This document shows, piece by piece, positions 1 through 7,514 of a stretch of DNA of 18,853 nucleotides (positions within the stretch are counted from its first letter, which is position 1; the number at the start of each line of letters is the position of its first letter). The position numbers and the translations under genes are program-made. The notes below the pieces were generated by a model that saw only the letters and a list, made by a program, of their open reading frames with translations, was not told the origin of the DNA and made no database searches. The stretch is taken from assembly GCA_012033095.1 (NCBI GenBank), contig JAAUPO010000004.1, positions 1-18,853 of the forward strand, written 5' to 3'. Source of the DNA: Synechococcaceae cyanobacterium RL_1_2 (GTDB taxonomy: Bacteria; Cyanobacteriota; Cyanobacteriia; Cyanobacteriales; JAAUPO01).

Positions 1-125
1 GATTTAAGACGTTAGCGCCAGAAATAGCCATAGTTAATCTGATGGCAACAGATCAATCATGGTTAAAACCTCACGATATAAGCTTTTTCAGCCTTAGAAA
101 TGTCCTGATATTTATGACTATAGTT

Positions 126-220
126 ATATGGCAGTCCTAACTAGATCATGCCATCAAGATCCTTACTAGACTTATCTTTCAATGTACTCAATTGCCACAA
201 GCTATTTAGGATTGCGATAT
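126..220 (+). mobile_element. MITE-like inverted-repeat element, family D copy 1
   Basis: This 95-bp element has imperfect inverted ends: ATATGGCAGTCCTAACTAG on the left and CTATTTAGGATTGCGATAT on the right. It matches 1094-1188 in the same orientation and at the same length over nearly all positions. It has no coding capacity, so if mobile it would depend on a transposase elsewhere. I see no clear target duplication. Confidence 0.7.
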
Positions 221-342
221 CTTGAGCAATTATGATCCCAATTAAAAATACCCTGCCCACAAAGACAAGGTATCCCAGTAATAACCAATATCTAGTTATG
301 CCTAGAGCAACAACCCCTAACAGTCATTGGGCGATCGCGCTA

Positions 343-358
343 ATCCTCGGTTGAGGAT
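343..358 (-). terminator. Hairpin just after the mscL stop
   Basis: A perfect 6-bp stem (ATCCTC/GAGGAT) with a 4-base loop begins directly after the mscL stop codon. There is no T tract behind it on the minus strand, so it may protect the 3' end rather than act as a true rho-independent terminator. Confidence 0.35.
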
Positions 359-808
359 CTACTTAGTTTCCATTACTTGGGTTAATTTCGTGATAGCCGT
401 AGTTAAATTTTCCTGGGCCACGATCGCTGGATCTGGAGGAGCAGGGGTGTCAGCAGCTTCCGCTTCCGCAAGGGCTTCCTTCCGTTGATTTTTACGCTTA
501 GCCGCTTCAAAAGCTTGCACCATCAGATAGATCGAAAAAGCAATTACTAAGAAATTGAGGATAGAAGCCAAAAACAAACCATACTGAATGCCACCAGCGG
601 ATAATTCTGAGATCTTATCTACCCCTGCTGCTTTAATGGCTGGATTGAGGATTAAGGGCGTAATAATATCCGCAACAAAGGATTCAACAATTTTGCCAAA
701 TGCGCCACCAATAATGACCGCAACGGCAAGATCTACCACATTGCCGCGCATAATAAAGTCGCCAAAGCCTGCTAATAAGCCGCCACTTTTATTTCCTGAT
801 TGAGCCAT
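359..808 (-). CDS. mscL: Large-conductance mechanosensitive channel MscL
   Basis: MscL is an inner-membrane homopentamer that opens under high membrane tension to release solutes during hypo-osmotic shock. The protein has the MscL layout: an amphipathic N-terminus with GFGDFIMRGNVVDLAVAVII, the gate-lining first membrane helix (about residues 16-45), a periplasmic loop, a second helix (about residues 75-100) and a charged AAKRKNQRKE segment. The cytoplasmic tail is Ala/Pro/Glu-rich. At 149 residues it is slightly longer than the usual 130-145, with the extra length in this tail. I start at the ATG at 808 because MAQSGNKSGG fits the family N-terminus; an in-frame ATG at 850 would add 14 unusual hydrophobic residues. 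No strong ribosome binding site is visible. The gene stands alone between two copies of repeat family D. Confidence 0.93.
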   Translation of the reverse strand: MAQSGNKSGGLLAGFGDFIMRGNVVDLAVAVIIGGAFGKIVESFVADIITPLILNPAIKAAGVDKISELSAGGIQYGLFLASILNFLVIAFSIYLMVQAFEAAKRKNQRKEALAEAEAADTPAPPDPAIVAQENLTTAITKLTQVMETK

Positions 809-885
809 AGTTTTGATTAAAAAAAAATTGAAAATTGAATTGATGATCAATGTGAGCGTTGTTACACATTTACAATCGGCATTTG

Positions 886-914
886 ATTATAGATGACGGT
901 ATTTATTTACCCAA
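886..914 (-). promoter_or_regulatory. Candidate sigma70-type promoter of mscL
   Basis: On the minus strand, TTGGGT (909-914) and a perfect TATAAT (886-891) are 17 bp apart. This predicts a start near 879 and an untranslated leader of about 70 nt before the mscL ATG at 808. Confidence 0.5.
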
Positions 915-1093
915 TAGGCCATTCATAAATATCAACATCAAGCATTAAGAGTTTCACTTGGGTAATGCTCAACGGATAATTCAGTATTCACAAAGCTTGA
1001 CGGCCAAAGTAAGTCGCAAGAATTAAACAAGCAAATAGCATACATTTTTGAAATTTCTCAATCATTGGTAGCCCTAAAGCAGTAAGGATATTT

Positions 1094-1188
1094 ATATCGC
1101 AGTCCTAACTAGGTCATGCCATGAAGATCCTTGCTAGACTTGGCTTTTGATGTACTCAATTGCCACAAGCTATTTAGGATTGCTATAG
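1094..1188 (+). mobile_element. MITE-like inverted-repeat element, family D copy 2
   Basis: This is the second 95-bp copy of the element at 126-220, in the same orientation. Its ends are ATATCGCAGTCCTAACTAG and CTATTTAGGATTGCTATAG. With copy 1 it brackets mscL as a direct repeat, with about 870 bp between the copies. Confidence 0.7.
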
Positions 1189-1215
1189 TAATTTTCCTTA
1201 GTACCGGACAAAAAT

Positions 1216-1456
1216 AGGACTTAGAACGTGTTTGAAAAGTATCAAATGTTGTTGAGTCGTCCCCTCAATCCCCCAATTTGGTGGACTTCATTGGTTAAAA
1301 TCCAGGTAATTTCCCCCAGAATGGGGGGCAGGGGCTTTTCAAACAGCCTCTTACGCCCAAGCCCCCCAAATCCACTAAATTTGGACGACTTACTTGAACG
1401 ATTGTCCCCAAACATCCTGGTTTCCGGGACAGCATCGAAATTTTTGTGTAAGTCCT
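1216..1456 (-). mobile_element. MITE-like element family B copy 1, interrupted by a family A element
   Basis: Family B is about 110-120 bp with terminal inverted repeats AGGACTTACGC / GCGTAAGTCCT. Here the left terminal repeat reads AGGACTTA, is split by a family A element (1224-1350), and resumes as TTACGCCC. The TTA occurs on both sides, as expected for a 3-bp target duplication. The core is the reverse complement of the copies at 2788, 12975 and 14192. It encodes nothing; open frames through it are accidental. Confidence 0.75.
1224..1350 (+). mobile_element. MITE-like element family A copy 1 (nested in family B)
   Basis: The element is 127 bp. Its left end is GAACGTGTTTGAAAAG and its right end is CTTTTCAAACAGCCTC, the latter a degraded inverted copy. 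It is flanked by TTA on both sides (1221-1223 and 1351-1353). The interior carries GC-rich blocks (ccccctcaatcccccaattt type and cccccagaatgggggg) that would fold into a long hairpin. Confidence 0.75.
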
Positions 1457-1538
1457 GAAAATATCAAAATCAAAATCAAAATATAGGATTCAACATATAG
1501 GGTTTAATCAACCTTATTTCATGATTCACCGGGATTAA

Positions 1539-1567
1539 TTGATACCGACTCTTAAATCCCGTAAGAT
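1539..1567 (+). promoter_or_regulatory. Candidate promoter of the gene at 1605
   Basis: TTGATA (1539-1544) and TAAGAT (1562-1567) are exactly 17 bp apart. The predicted start is near 1574, giving a leader of about 30 nt before the ATG at 1605. Confidence 0.45.
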
Positions 1568-1604
1568 TAACTGTCCTTAATGCCATTTGTAAAAATTGAA
1601 TTTT

Positions 1605-2628
1605 ATGTCCTCCACCGAAGAATTAGTTGCTGCTCTAGATACCACAGAAGAATTTAATTTTGAACTGCCCGATCCTGAAGACGACAATATTACTGATTAT
1701 GAATTTCAAGCCCAATTAGATCAGGTTTGGAAAATTTGCGATCGCTTTGACTTACAAACAGAAATTTGGCGGGGGCGGGTACTAAGGGCCATTCGCGATC
1801 GAGAAAAAAAAGGGGGGGAAGGCCGGGGGGGAAGGCTTTCTTAATTGGCTTAAAAAAAATGAAATTAGTAAAACCCAAGCTTACAAAATGATTCAATTGG
1901 CGAATAGTGCTGATGAGTTATTGGCCGAGGGCAAACTTAACCCCGATAGCATCAATAATTTTAGTAAAGGAGCTTTTCTTGAAACCGCAGCAGCTTCGCC
2001 GGAGGTACAACAGCTAGTAAGTGAAGCGGCAGATAAAGGGGAGCGCATTACCCGTCGTGAAGTAAAAGAATTGGCGGATCAATGGACGACCATGACCTCA
2101 GAACTGTTACCTCCAGAGGCTAAACAAAAAGCCGATGAAGGTACCATTTCCCCTCGCCATTTAGCTCCTCTGGTGAAGGAATTGGAAAAATTGCCCGAAT
2201 CCCACATGAACGAAATTTATCAAGAAGTGGCTTCTAATCCTGATGTGGACACCATCAAAATGATGACCACGGAGGCCCGTAACTTGTCTAAATATATTGA
2301 TGCTGCTTCCCAGGTGCAGACGGTCAAAGATAGCGGGGTAGATGTGGAAATGGCCCTAGAAGAAGCTCTGCGGTTAGATTGTTTGAATACAGCAGCGGAT
2401 GTGTTGAAGCAAGCACAGAACCTGGAACAGACCGTAACTAGATTGTTTACCACCTGGAAACGCCTAGGTACTCTTTGCGATCGCTTATACGTAGATACGG
2501 GGGCTAGCAGTCCGAACTTAAGGGCATTATTAACTAGTTTAGAAATCCTAAGTCAGCCAACCATCGAAGTGAAGTTAGATGATGCGGGCACTAACCGGGT
2601 GCGTTTAAAAATCATGAAGGATGAGTAA
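1605..2628 (+). CDS. Conserved-looking protein of unknown function, frameshifted at a poly-G run
   Basis: I do not recognise a named function. Two open frames (1605-1844 and 1888-2628) join into one protein if one G is removed from the seven-G run at 1825-1831. The fused product of about 340 residues then reads continuously through GEGFLNWLKKNEISKTQAYK. The N-terminus is acidic (ELPDPEDDNI). Around residues 75-160, FLNWLKKNEISKTQAYKMIQ and later GERITRREVKELADQW look helical and resemble ParB-like helix-turn-helix regions, so DNA binding is possible but unproven. The rest is mainly alpha-helical and charged. I start at the ATG at 1605; an in-frame TTG lies at 1596. The upstream promoter fits. 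The G run could be a sequencing error, a recent mutation or a phase-variable tract. Confidence 0.7.
1825..1831 (+). other. Seven-G run at the reading-frame break
   Basis: The run lies where the frame of 1605-1844 must pass to that of 1888-2628, an offset of one base. Six Gs would restore one open reading frame. Confidence 0.7.
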
Positions 2629-2787
2629 TCAAGATTAAAAATGAATCTTCAGTGATCGTGGTGCACAACCTTTAATTAATTACATTAAGTACATTGATTA
2701 CACCTCGATCGCTGAACAAGTAGTCACTAGACAAGATCCTTAAAGGACACGTAAAGGAAAAAGCCTGATCCCTTAGAGATTAATGAC

Positions 2788-3030
2788 AGGACTTAGAATG
2801 TGTTTGAAAAGCCCCCCTGGGCCACAGTCTGGGGGAAATCATCTAAATTTTAAGCAATAAAGTTCGCCAAATTGGGGGATTTAGGGGGCGACTCCACAAC
2901 ATTTGATACTTTTCAAACACGTTCTTACGCAAAAATTTCGATTCTGTTCTGGAAACCATGATGTTTGGGGACAATCGTTCAAGCAAGTCCCCCAACTTTG
3001 GAGGATTTAGGGGGCTTTTGCGTAATTTCT
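2788..3030 (+). mobile_element. MITE-like element family B copy 2, interrupted by a family A element
   Basis: It starts AGGACTTA, is split by family A (2796-2924), resumes TTACGCAAAAATTTCG and runs to GCGTAATTTCT, a mutated right terminal repeat. TTA again flanks the inserted A element on both sides. The core sequence (cgattctgttctgg, ttggggacaatcgttcaagc) matches the copies at 12975 and 14192. Confidence 0.78.
2796..2924 (-). mobile_element. MITE-like element family A copy 2 (nested in family B)
   Basis: This 129-bp element has ends GAATGTGTTTGAAAAGC and CTTTTCAAACACGTTC, flanked by TTA (2793-2795 and 2925-2927). Relative to the copies at 1224 and 5242 it is reverse complemented. It is non-coding. 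Confidence 0.78.
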
Positions 3031-3246
3031 GAATGATCGTCAACCTATAAACAACCTATAAAATTTATTGGCGCGATCGTGAGGCTATGAAAAAAATATT
3101 AAAAATTCCATTAAATTAATTAATAAACACTACAGATAGCCGTAGGTTTTCTCGCCCAATTAACTTGTATTTAATGAACTATAAAAAATAAGCATAATTT
3201 AATCTGTAGTAATCTTTTTTTTAATTTAGAATCAAATAGTTTTAAA

Positions 3247-3268
3247 TTATGATTCCCTTATGATTCCG
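3247..3268 (+). repeat. Two tandem 11-bp units upstream of ndhD
   Basis: TTATGATTCC occurs at 3247-3256 and again at 3258-3267, a period of 11 bp. Direct repeats with this spacing are typical of OmpR/PhoB-class binding sites, but a chance or slippage duplication is also possible. Confidence 0.5.
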
Positions 3269-3280
3269 ATTTAAAATCAC

Positions 3281-3300
3281 TAGGAATAAATTCCTATAAA
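3281..3300 (+). promoter_or_regulatory. Palindrome and possible -10 box of ndhD
   Basis: TAGGAAT-AA-ATTCCTA (3281-3296) is a perfect inverted repeat. It overlaps TATAAA (3295-3300). No convincing -35 box sits 17 bp upstream, so the promoter may depend on an activator. The gene start is about 84 bp downstream. Confidence 0.35.
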
Positions 3301-3383
3301 AAGTTTAAGAAAGGGGAAAAAAAGCGATAATTACCCTAAGACAACTGAAGATTTACGAAAAACTCTAGCTAGAACAATCGCTA

Positions 3384-5056
3384 ATGTCTGTTGATTCATT
3401 TCCGTGGTTAACCACAATTTTTGTCCCTACCGTTGGTGGCGGCCCTATTTATTCCGTATCCTCCCCGATAAGGATGGTAAAACCCTGCGGTGGTATTCCC
3501 TTGCCGTAGCCCTAGGGGATTTTATTCTCATGTGTCAAGTCTTTTGGACTCACTATGATCGTGAAACCACCGGGTTTCAGATGGTGGAAAGATTTGACTG
3601 GATTCCTCAATTAGGAATTAATTGGATTGTTTCAGTGGATGGTATTTCCATGCCCCTGGTGTTATTAGCGGGCTTTGTCAGTACCTTAGCCTTAATATCA
3701 GCTTGGCAGGTGGATTTTAAACCTCGCCTTTTTTATTTTTTGATGCTTACCCTATACGCCGCGCAGATCGGTGTATTTATCGCCCAAGATTTTTTGTATT
3801 TTTTGTGGTGTGGGAATTAGAGTTAAATCCCGATTTATCTATTGGTCTCCATCTGGGGTGGCCCCAAGCGGCAATACGCAGCAATGAAGTTTTTGTTATA
3901 TACCGCGATCGCGTCGGTGTTTATCTTAATTGCAGCTTTAGCCATGGCCTTAACCGGAGATGGCCCCGTCAGTTTTGACATTGCTAGTCTAGCCACTAAG
4001 GAATTTTCCACCAACATGCAAATTTTGCTGTACGTGGGTTTACTGTTTTCCTTTGGGGTCAAAATTGCCGCTTTTCCATTCCACACCTGGCTTCCCGATG
4101 CCCATGGTGAAGCCTCTGCTCCTGTGTCAATGATCCTAGCAGGGGTACTCCTTAAAATGGGAGCTTACGGCATTATGCGTTTTAACATGGGTTTACTCCC
4201 CGATGCCCATGTGTACTTTGCCCCCGTTTTGGTCAGCTTAGGAGTAGTTAATATCATCTACGGCGCGATCGCTTCCTTTGCCCAGACCAACATGAAGCGT
4301 CGTTTAGCTTACTCCTCCGTATCCCACATGGGTTTTGTCCTGATCGGTTTAGCATCCTTCACCGATTTAGGCATGAATGGAGCCATGCTACAGATGCTCT
4401 CCCACGGCTTAATTGCAGCGGTATTATTTTTCTTAACTGGCGCAACCTACGATCGCACCCATACCCTCAGCATCAAAGACATGGGTGGTATTGGAATGAT
4501 GTTACCTAAGACGTTTGCCCTATTCACCATGGGGGCCATGGCTTCCATCGCCTTACCCGGCATGAGTGGCTTTGTTAGTGAAATTACCGTATTTATCGGG
4601 ATTGCCACTAGTACGTTCTATAGTGTGCCCTTTCGCATCTCCATCGTTTTTCTCGCTGCGGTAGGGGTGATTTTAACCCCGATCTATTTGCTATCCATGG
4701 TGCGCCAAGTTTTCTACGGATCCCAGTTTGGCAAACAAGAACTACCCTCCTGCGACATCACCGATCCCAATTTGCGTCGGGAGTTTCAACAAAGCCAAGC
4801 CGCCGTCTGCTTTGGTACCAATTGTGTTCTCCCCGGTCAAGCGGTATTTACGGATATTCGGGCTAGGGAAATTGGAGTCGCCGTTAGCTTTTTAATCTTA
4901 ATTGTGGGTATTGGTTGTTATCCCAAATTAACGATGAATCTATACGACCATCAAACAAAAGCCCTCAATGCCCAAATGATCCAGGCCCATAACGCAGCAG
5001 AAAACAAATCCTTGTTAAGCGTTATGCCCATAGCTGCCCCGGCCCTATTACCTTAA
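3384..5056 (+). pseudogene. ndhD: NAD(P)H-quinone oxidoreductase chain 4 (NdhD), reading frame broken by four indels
   Basis: NdhD is a proton-pumping antiporter-like membrane subunit of cyanobacterial NDH-1, acting in respiration and cyclic electron flow. The ATG at 3384 gives [12 protein letters not shown], the family N-terminus. The frame then needs four repairs: an extra base near 3436-3445, an extra C at 3460-3461, a missing T in 3799-3804 (just before WELELIPIYLL) and an extra A at 3825-3827. The readable pieces are 3404-3820 and 3842-5056. Repaired, the protein is about 556 residues, normal for the family. The proton-translocation core [20 protein letters not shown] is intact, as are many membrane helices, and the last 1.2 kb has no defect. 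Cyanobacteria carry several ndhD paralogues and I cannot assign D1 or D2 firmly. The call as pseudogene is provisional: clean conservation elsewhere makes sequencing error equally likely. Confidence 0.88.
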
Positions 5057-5179
5057 CAATCTTGTTATTGTTCATGAGTCTATAATTTCAATGCCTAACA
5101 TAGTGATTCATTACAGCTAATTTAGCCTGTTTTAACTATGGAAATGAATTATTAATTTCCTGCCTATCTTGCTACTTGT

Positions 5180-5220
5180 AACCCGATCCTGTTTCCTCTG
5201 GAACCGCGATCGGGTTTTTC
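5180..5220 (+). terminator. Rho-independent terminator after ndhD
   Basis: ACCCGATC (5181-5188) pairs perfectly with GATCGGGT (5208-5215), and the strand continues as TTTTC. A smaller inner TTCC/GGAA stem lies in the loop. It sits about 125 bp after the ndhD stop. Confidence 0.75.
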
Positions 5221-5241
5221 TGTTTATAACAAAACCCCTTA

Positions 5242-5370
5242 GAACGTGTTCGAAAAGTATCAAATATTGTGGAGTCGCCCCCTAAATTCCCCAATTTGAC
5301 GAACTTTATTGCTTAAAATTTAGGTAATTTCCCCCAGACTGGGGGCAAGGGGGGCTTTTCAAACACATTC
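5242..5370 (+). mobile_element. MITE-like element family A copy 3
   Basis: This 129-bp element has ends GAACGTGTTCGAAAAG and CTTTTCAAACACATTC. Its flanks are TTA (left) and TAA (right), so the target duplication is less clear than in the nested copies. It has the same interior blocks as the copies at 1224 and 2796. Confidence 0.75.
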
Positions 5371-5499
5371 TAACTACTAGGACAAAAGTTGCCTCAAAAA
5401 ACTTTAAATATGTCCCAGAGTTTTACCTGGCAAGGATTACAGCCGATTTCGCTAAAGTGCTTGTGTCGCAAGGGTTTAAGGTTTTTGTCCTGTAGTTAG
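5370..5499 (+). mobile_element. Inverted-repeat element family C (single copy here)
   Basis: The left end CTAACTACTAGGACAAAA and right end TTTTTGTCCTGTAGTTAG are inverted copies with one extra base on the left. The length of about 130 bp fits a MITE. It starts exactly where family A copy 3 ends. No second copy is present in this window, so calling it mobile is an inference. Confidence 0.45.
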
Positions 5500-5503
5500 A
5501 TCC

Positions 5504-5536
5504 AAGATTTAAACAAGATTTAAACAAGATTTAAAA
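5504..5536 (+). repeat. Three tandem 11-bp units (AAGATTTAAAC)
   Basis: AAGATTTAAAC is repeated at 5504 and 5515, and a third unit at 5526 differs at its last base. On the other strand the unit reads GTTTAAATCTT, which partly resembles the 8+3 spacing of cyanobacterial Pho boxes. It lies about 310 bp upstream of the response regulator. Confidence 0.6.
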
Positions 5537-5597
5537 TCTAAGACTTACAAATCCAAGATTTCACAATTTGCGATCGCTAATTTGCAGTTATGATTAA

Positions 5598-5650
5598 AGC
5601 AATTAATATAATCGTTAAGGATTGTTAATTGCTGGAATAATCTGTATGAT
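5598..5650 (+). promoter_or_regulatory. Candidate promoter with overlapping inverted repeat, upstream of the response regulator
   Basis: TTGTTA (5622-5627) and TATGAT (5645-5650) are 17 bp apart, a good sigma70-type promoter. A perfect 9-bp inverted repeat, AGCAATTAA (5598-5606) and TTAATTGCT (5625-5633), overlaps the -35 box and could be an operator. The leader to the ATG at 5846 would be about 190 nt. Confidence 0.5.
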
Positions 5651-5845
5651 GGGCTACAGTTTGATCAAAAATATCCCAACATCTTAAAAAAGATTACCTA
5701 GCATAGCCCTAAGGTTTCTATCGTTAATCCCTTTAGGAAAACCAAGAACCCCTAACCTATCAATGCTAATTGTTTGAACTGTTTGAAAAATAGAATCTTG
5801 TCCGAGCTGCTATTGATTGTAACTAACTACTAGCTAAAAGTTTTT

Positions 5846-6595
5846 ATGTTGACCATTGAGCGTTCCCCTCATACCGCAGATTTTCAAATTCCCCTTAAGC
5901 CCCAAATTTTGATCGTAGAGGACGAAGAAACCATCCGGGACATGATTACCCTCGCTCTCCAGGAAGAAGGTTATGATGTGACCCCCGTTAGCGATGGTCA
6001 AGCGGCCCTTTCCTTGATTCAAAACGTCAATGGTGGGGAACAAACCTTACCGGATCTAATTATTTTGGATTTGATGTTACCGGAGGTCAATGGTTTAGAT
6101 ATTTGTCGTATCCTCAGATATCAACATAACACCACCCCCATTTTGATTCTTAGTGCTAAAGCTAGCGAAACCGATCGCGTACTTGGTTTAGAAGTCGGAG
6201 CCGATGATTACTTAACTAAACCTTTCAGTACTCGGGAACTAGTGGCCCGTTGTCGTGCCCTCTTGCGTCGTCAAAGCTATACCAATCAAGTTCCCCCCCC
6301 AATCAAACAATATAAAGACATTACCCTTTATCCCAATGAATGTCGTGTGTTGGCTAGGGGAGAAGAAATTAACCTTTCTCCGAAGGAGTTTAAGTTATTA
6401 GAATTATTCATGAGTTATCCCAAACGGGTATGGTCACGTCAACAATTGATTGATCAAATTTGGGGGATGGACTTTGTGGGCGACATGAAAACCGTTGATG
6501 TTCATATTCGCTGGTTGCGGGAAAAATTGGAATCAGATGCAAGTAAACCTGAATATTTAATTACGGTCAGAGGTTTCGGTTATCGTTTTGGATAA
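5846..6595 (+). CDS. OmpR/PhoB-family response regulator (SphR-like)
   Basis: This is a DNA-binding response regulator that would be phosphorylated by a sensor kinase not present in the window. The receiver domain spans residues 20-135, with acidic pocket E25/D26, phospho-acceptor D75, switch residue S103 and conserved K125. A winged-helix effector domain (about 150-249) ends in KTVDVHIRWLREKLE and TVRGFGYRFG, the classic OmpR/PhoB recognition region. The 19 residues ahead of the receiver are an unconserved extension. At 249 residues it has normal length. It resembles the phosphate regulator SphR more than RpaA/RpaB, but I cannot exclude another OmpR-class member, so I give no symbol. The start is the ATG at 5846; no clear Shine-Dalgarno is seen. 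An exported protein gene follows 23 bp downstream, probably in the same operon. Confidence 0.9.
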   Translation: MLTIERSPHTADFQIPLKPQILIVEDEETIRDMITLALQEEGYDVTPVSDGQAALSLIQNVNGGEQTLPDLIILDLMLPEVNGLDICRILRYQHNTTPILILSAKASETDRVLGLEVGADDYLTKPFSTRELVARCRALLRRQSYTNQVPPPIKQYKDITLYPNECRVLARGEEINLSPKEFKLLELFMSYPKRVWSRQQLIDQIWGMDFVGDMKTVDVHIRWLREKLESDASKPEYLITVRGFGYRFG

Positions 6596-6618
6596 ACATA
6601 CAAAACAGACATAGGTTC

Positions 6619-7143
6619 ATGGCTAAATTGCATAATTATGCCCTGGGACGATCGCCTTTACCCTTTGTGATACTGACAATGGGATTGGCGATCGCTTTTG
6701 GTTTTGTGACCCCAGCGGCAGGTAATCCCCTTAACCCCAATCCCCAATCATTACCCTCAGGGATTGGGGGCACAGGGCAAGAGGGCCAAATTTACGTAGT
6801 AACGGGTACCGTGGAAGCCTTAACTTACCTTCTCAGCCAAGGGGCTTATCAACTCAAAGATAATACTGGTTCTGTGTGGATTGTCACCCCAGGGAAAATG
6901 CCCCGCATCGGCGATCGTCTGTCGGTTAGAGCCAAGTTAATGTACCGTTCGATTGTGGTACAAGGCCAAGAATTTGGGGAATATTATCTGATGGAAATGG
7001 AACAATTACCCGTCCAGGCAAATAATAACCCCAATCCTCTACCTCCTAAGCTCCCAACCCCAGAGACGGTTACCCCAGAAACGGTGGTTATTCCTCCCCA
7101 ACCATCGATTTCCGTTGATGATTTTTTGTATCCCCATTGGTAA
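6619..7143 (+). CDS. Exported OB-fold-like protein of unknown function
   Basis: I do not recognise a named family. The N-terminus has a basic start (MAKLHNYALGR), a hydrophobic stretch (about residues 14-34) and a likely signal peptidase region near TPAAGNP, so export to the periplasm or thylakoid lumen is likely. Residues about 55-135 alternate in beta-strand fashion (GQIYVVTGTVEALTYLL, AYQLKDNTGSVWIVTP, GDRLSVRAKLMYRSIVV, GEYYLMEME), the pattern of a small OB-fold. The tail is rich in Pro, Thr and Asn and probably disordered. It is 174 residues long. It lies 23 bp behind the response regulator on the same strand, so co-expression is likely, and it may take part in the envelope response that regulator controls; this is inference. 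Confidence 0.75.
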   Translation: MAKLHNYALGRSPLPFVILTMGLAIAFGFVTPAAGNPLNPNPQSLPSGIGGTGQEGQIYVVTGTVEALTYLLSQGAYQLKDNTGSVWIVTPGKMPRIGDRLSVRAKLMYRSIVVQGQEFGEYYLMEMEQLPVQANNNPNPLPPKLPTPETVTPETVVIPPQPSISVDDFLYPHW

Positions 7144-7514
7144 TAGGTAAATAATCGAAGGTAGGGTTAAATTGTTTGGGCTAGACCCTAGGAAGAGGAT
7201 AGCCCGATCGAGACTAGACCAGCAGTATGGTATCTAGCGATCGTCAATGTTATAGCTACGGAAGTCATTATGTGGAAAAAGCCGTTTTATTGTTCTGATA
7301 ATTTAATCGCTGAAACCGTTGTTATAGTCAATTTAATTTAGTATGGGGTGGCTGTTCCTCTCAATGGAATGTTTTCAGATCTATTTGTTTCCCCTAATTA
7401 TTTAAAAAGACTATATATAAACGATAGAGGTAGCTTGTCCCCCTCTAAGGCCAAATTATCTGTTGAGGACAAAAGTGAAACTCCCTTTTTCCTTCATCGG
7501 TATCAAGATCAAGA
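7144..7514. other. Convergent intergenic region
   Basis: It lies between a plus-strand and a minus-strand gene that converge. A 6-bp stem (GGGCTA 7178-7183 with TAGCCC 7200-7205) might slow transcription but lacks a T tract. I see no gene, repeat family or promoter I can support. Confidence 0.4.

Larger units (their letters stand above)
3031..3383. other. AT-rich region upstream of ndhD
   Basis: No gene is visible. The stretch is strongly AT-rich. It holds an 11-bp tandem repeat at 3247-3268, a perfect palindrome at 3281-3296 and a TATAAA at 3295-3300, and probably carries the ndhD promoter. Confidence 0.5.

Noticed and set aside
1..125. 45-codon open plus frame at the window start (ends at 137)
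   Set aside because: It is too short, runs into repeat D and shows no recognisable motif.
1228..1458. 76-codon plus-strand open frame
   Set aside because: It lies wholly inside the nested A/B repeat pair.
1216..3030. Repeated units considered as a CRISPR array
   Set aside because: The repeats are long, palindromic, in both orientations and not regularly spaced; no cas genes are present.
2843..3043. 66-codon minus-strand open frame
   Set aside because: It is a translation of the second nested A/B repeat pair.
3384..3827. Programmed frameshifting in ndhD
   Set aside because: Four separate shifts with no slippery heptamer would be needed, and the family has no such mechanism that I know of.
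7178..7205. Terminator for the OB-fold gene
   Set aside because: The stem is only 6 bp with a 16-base loop and no T tract.
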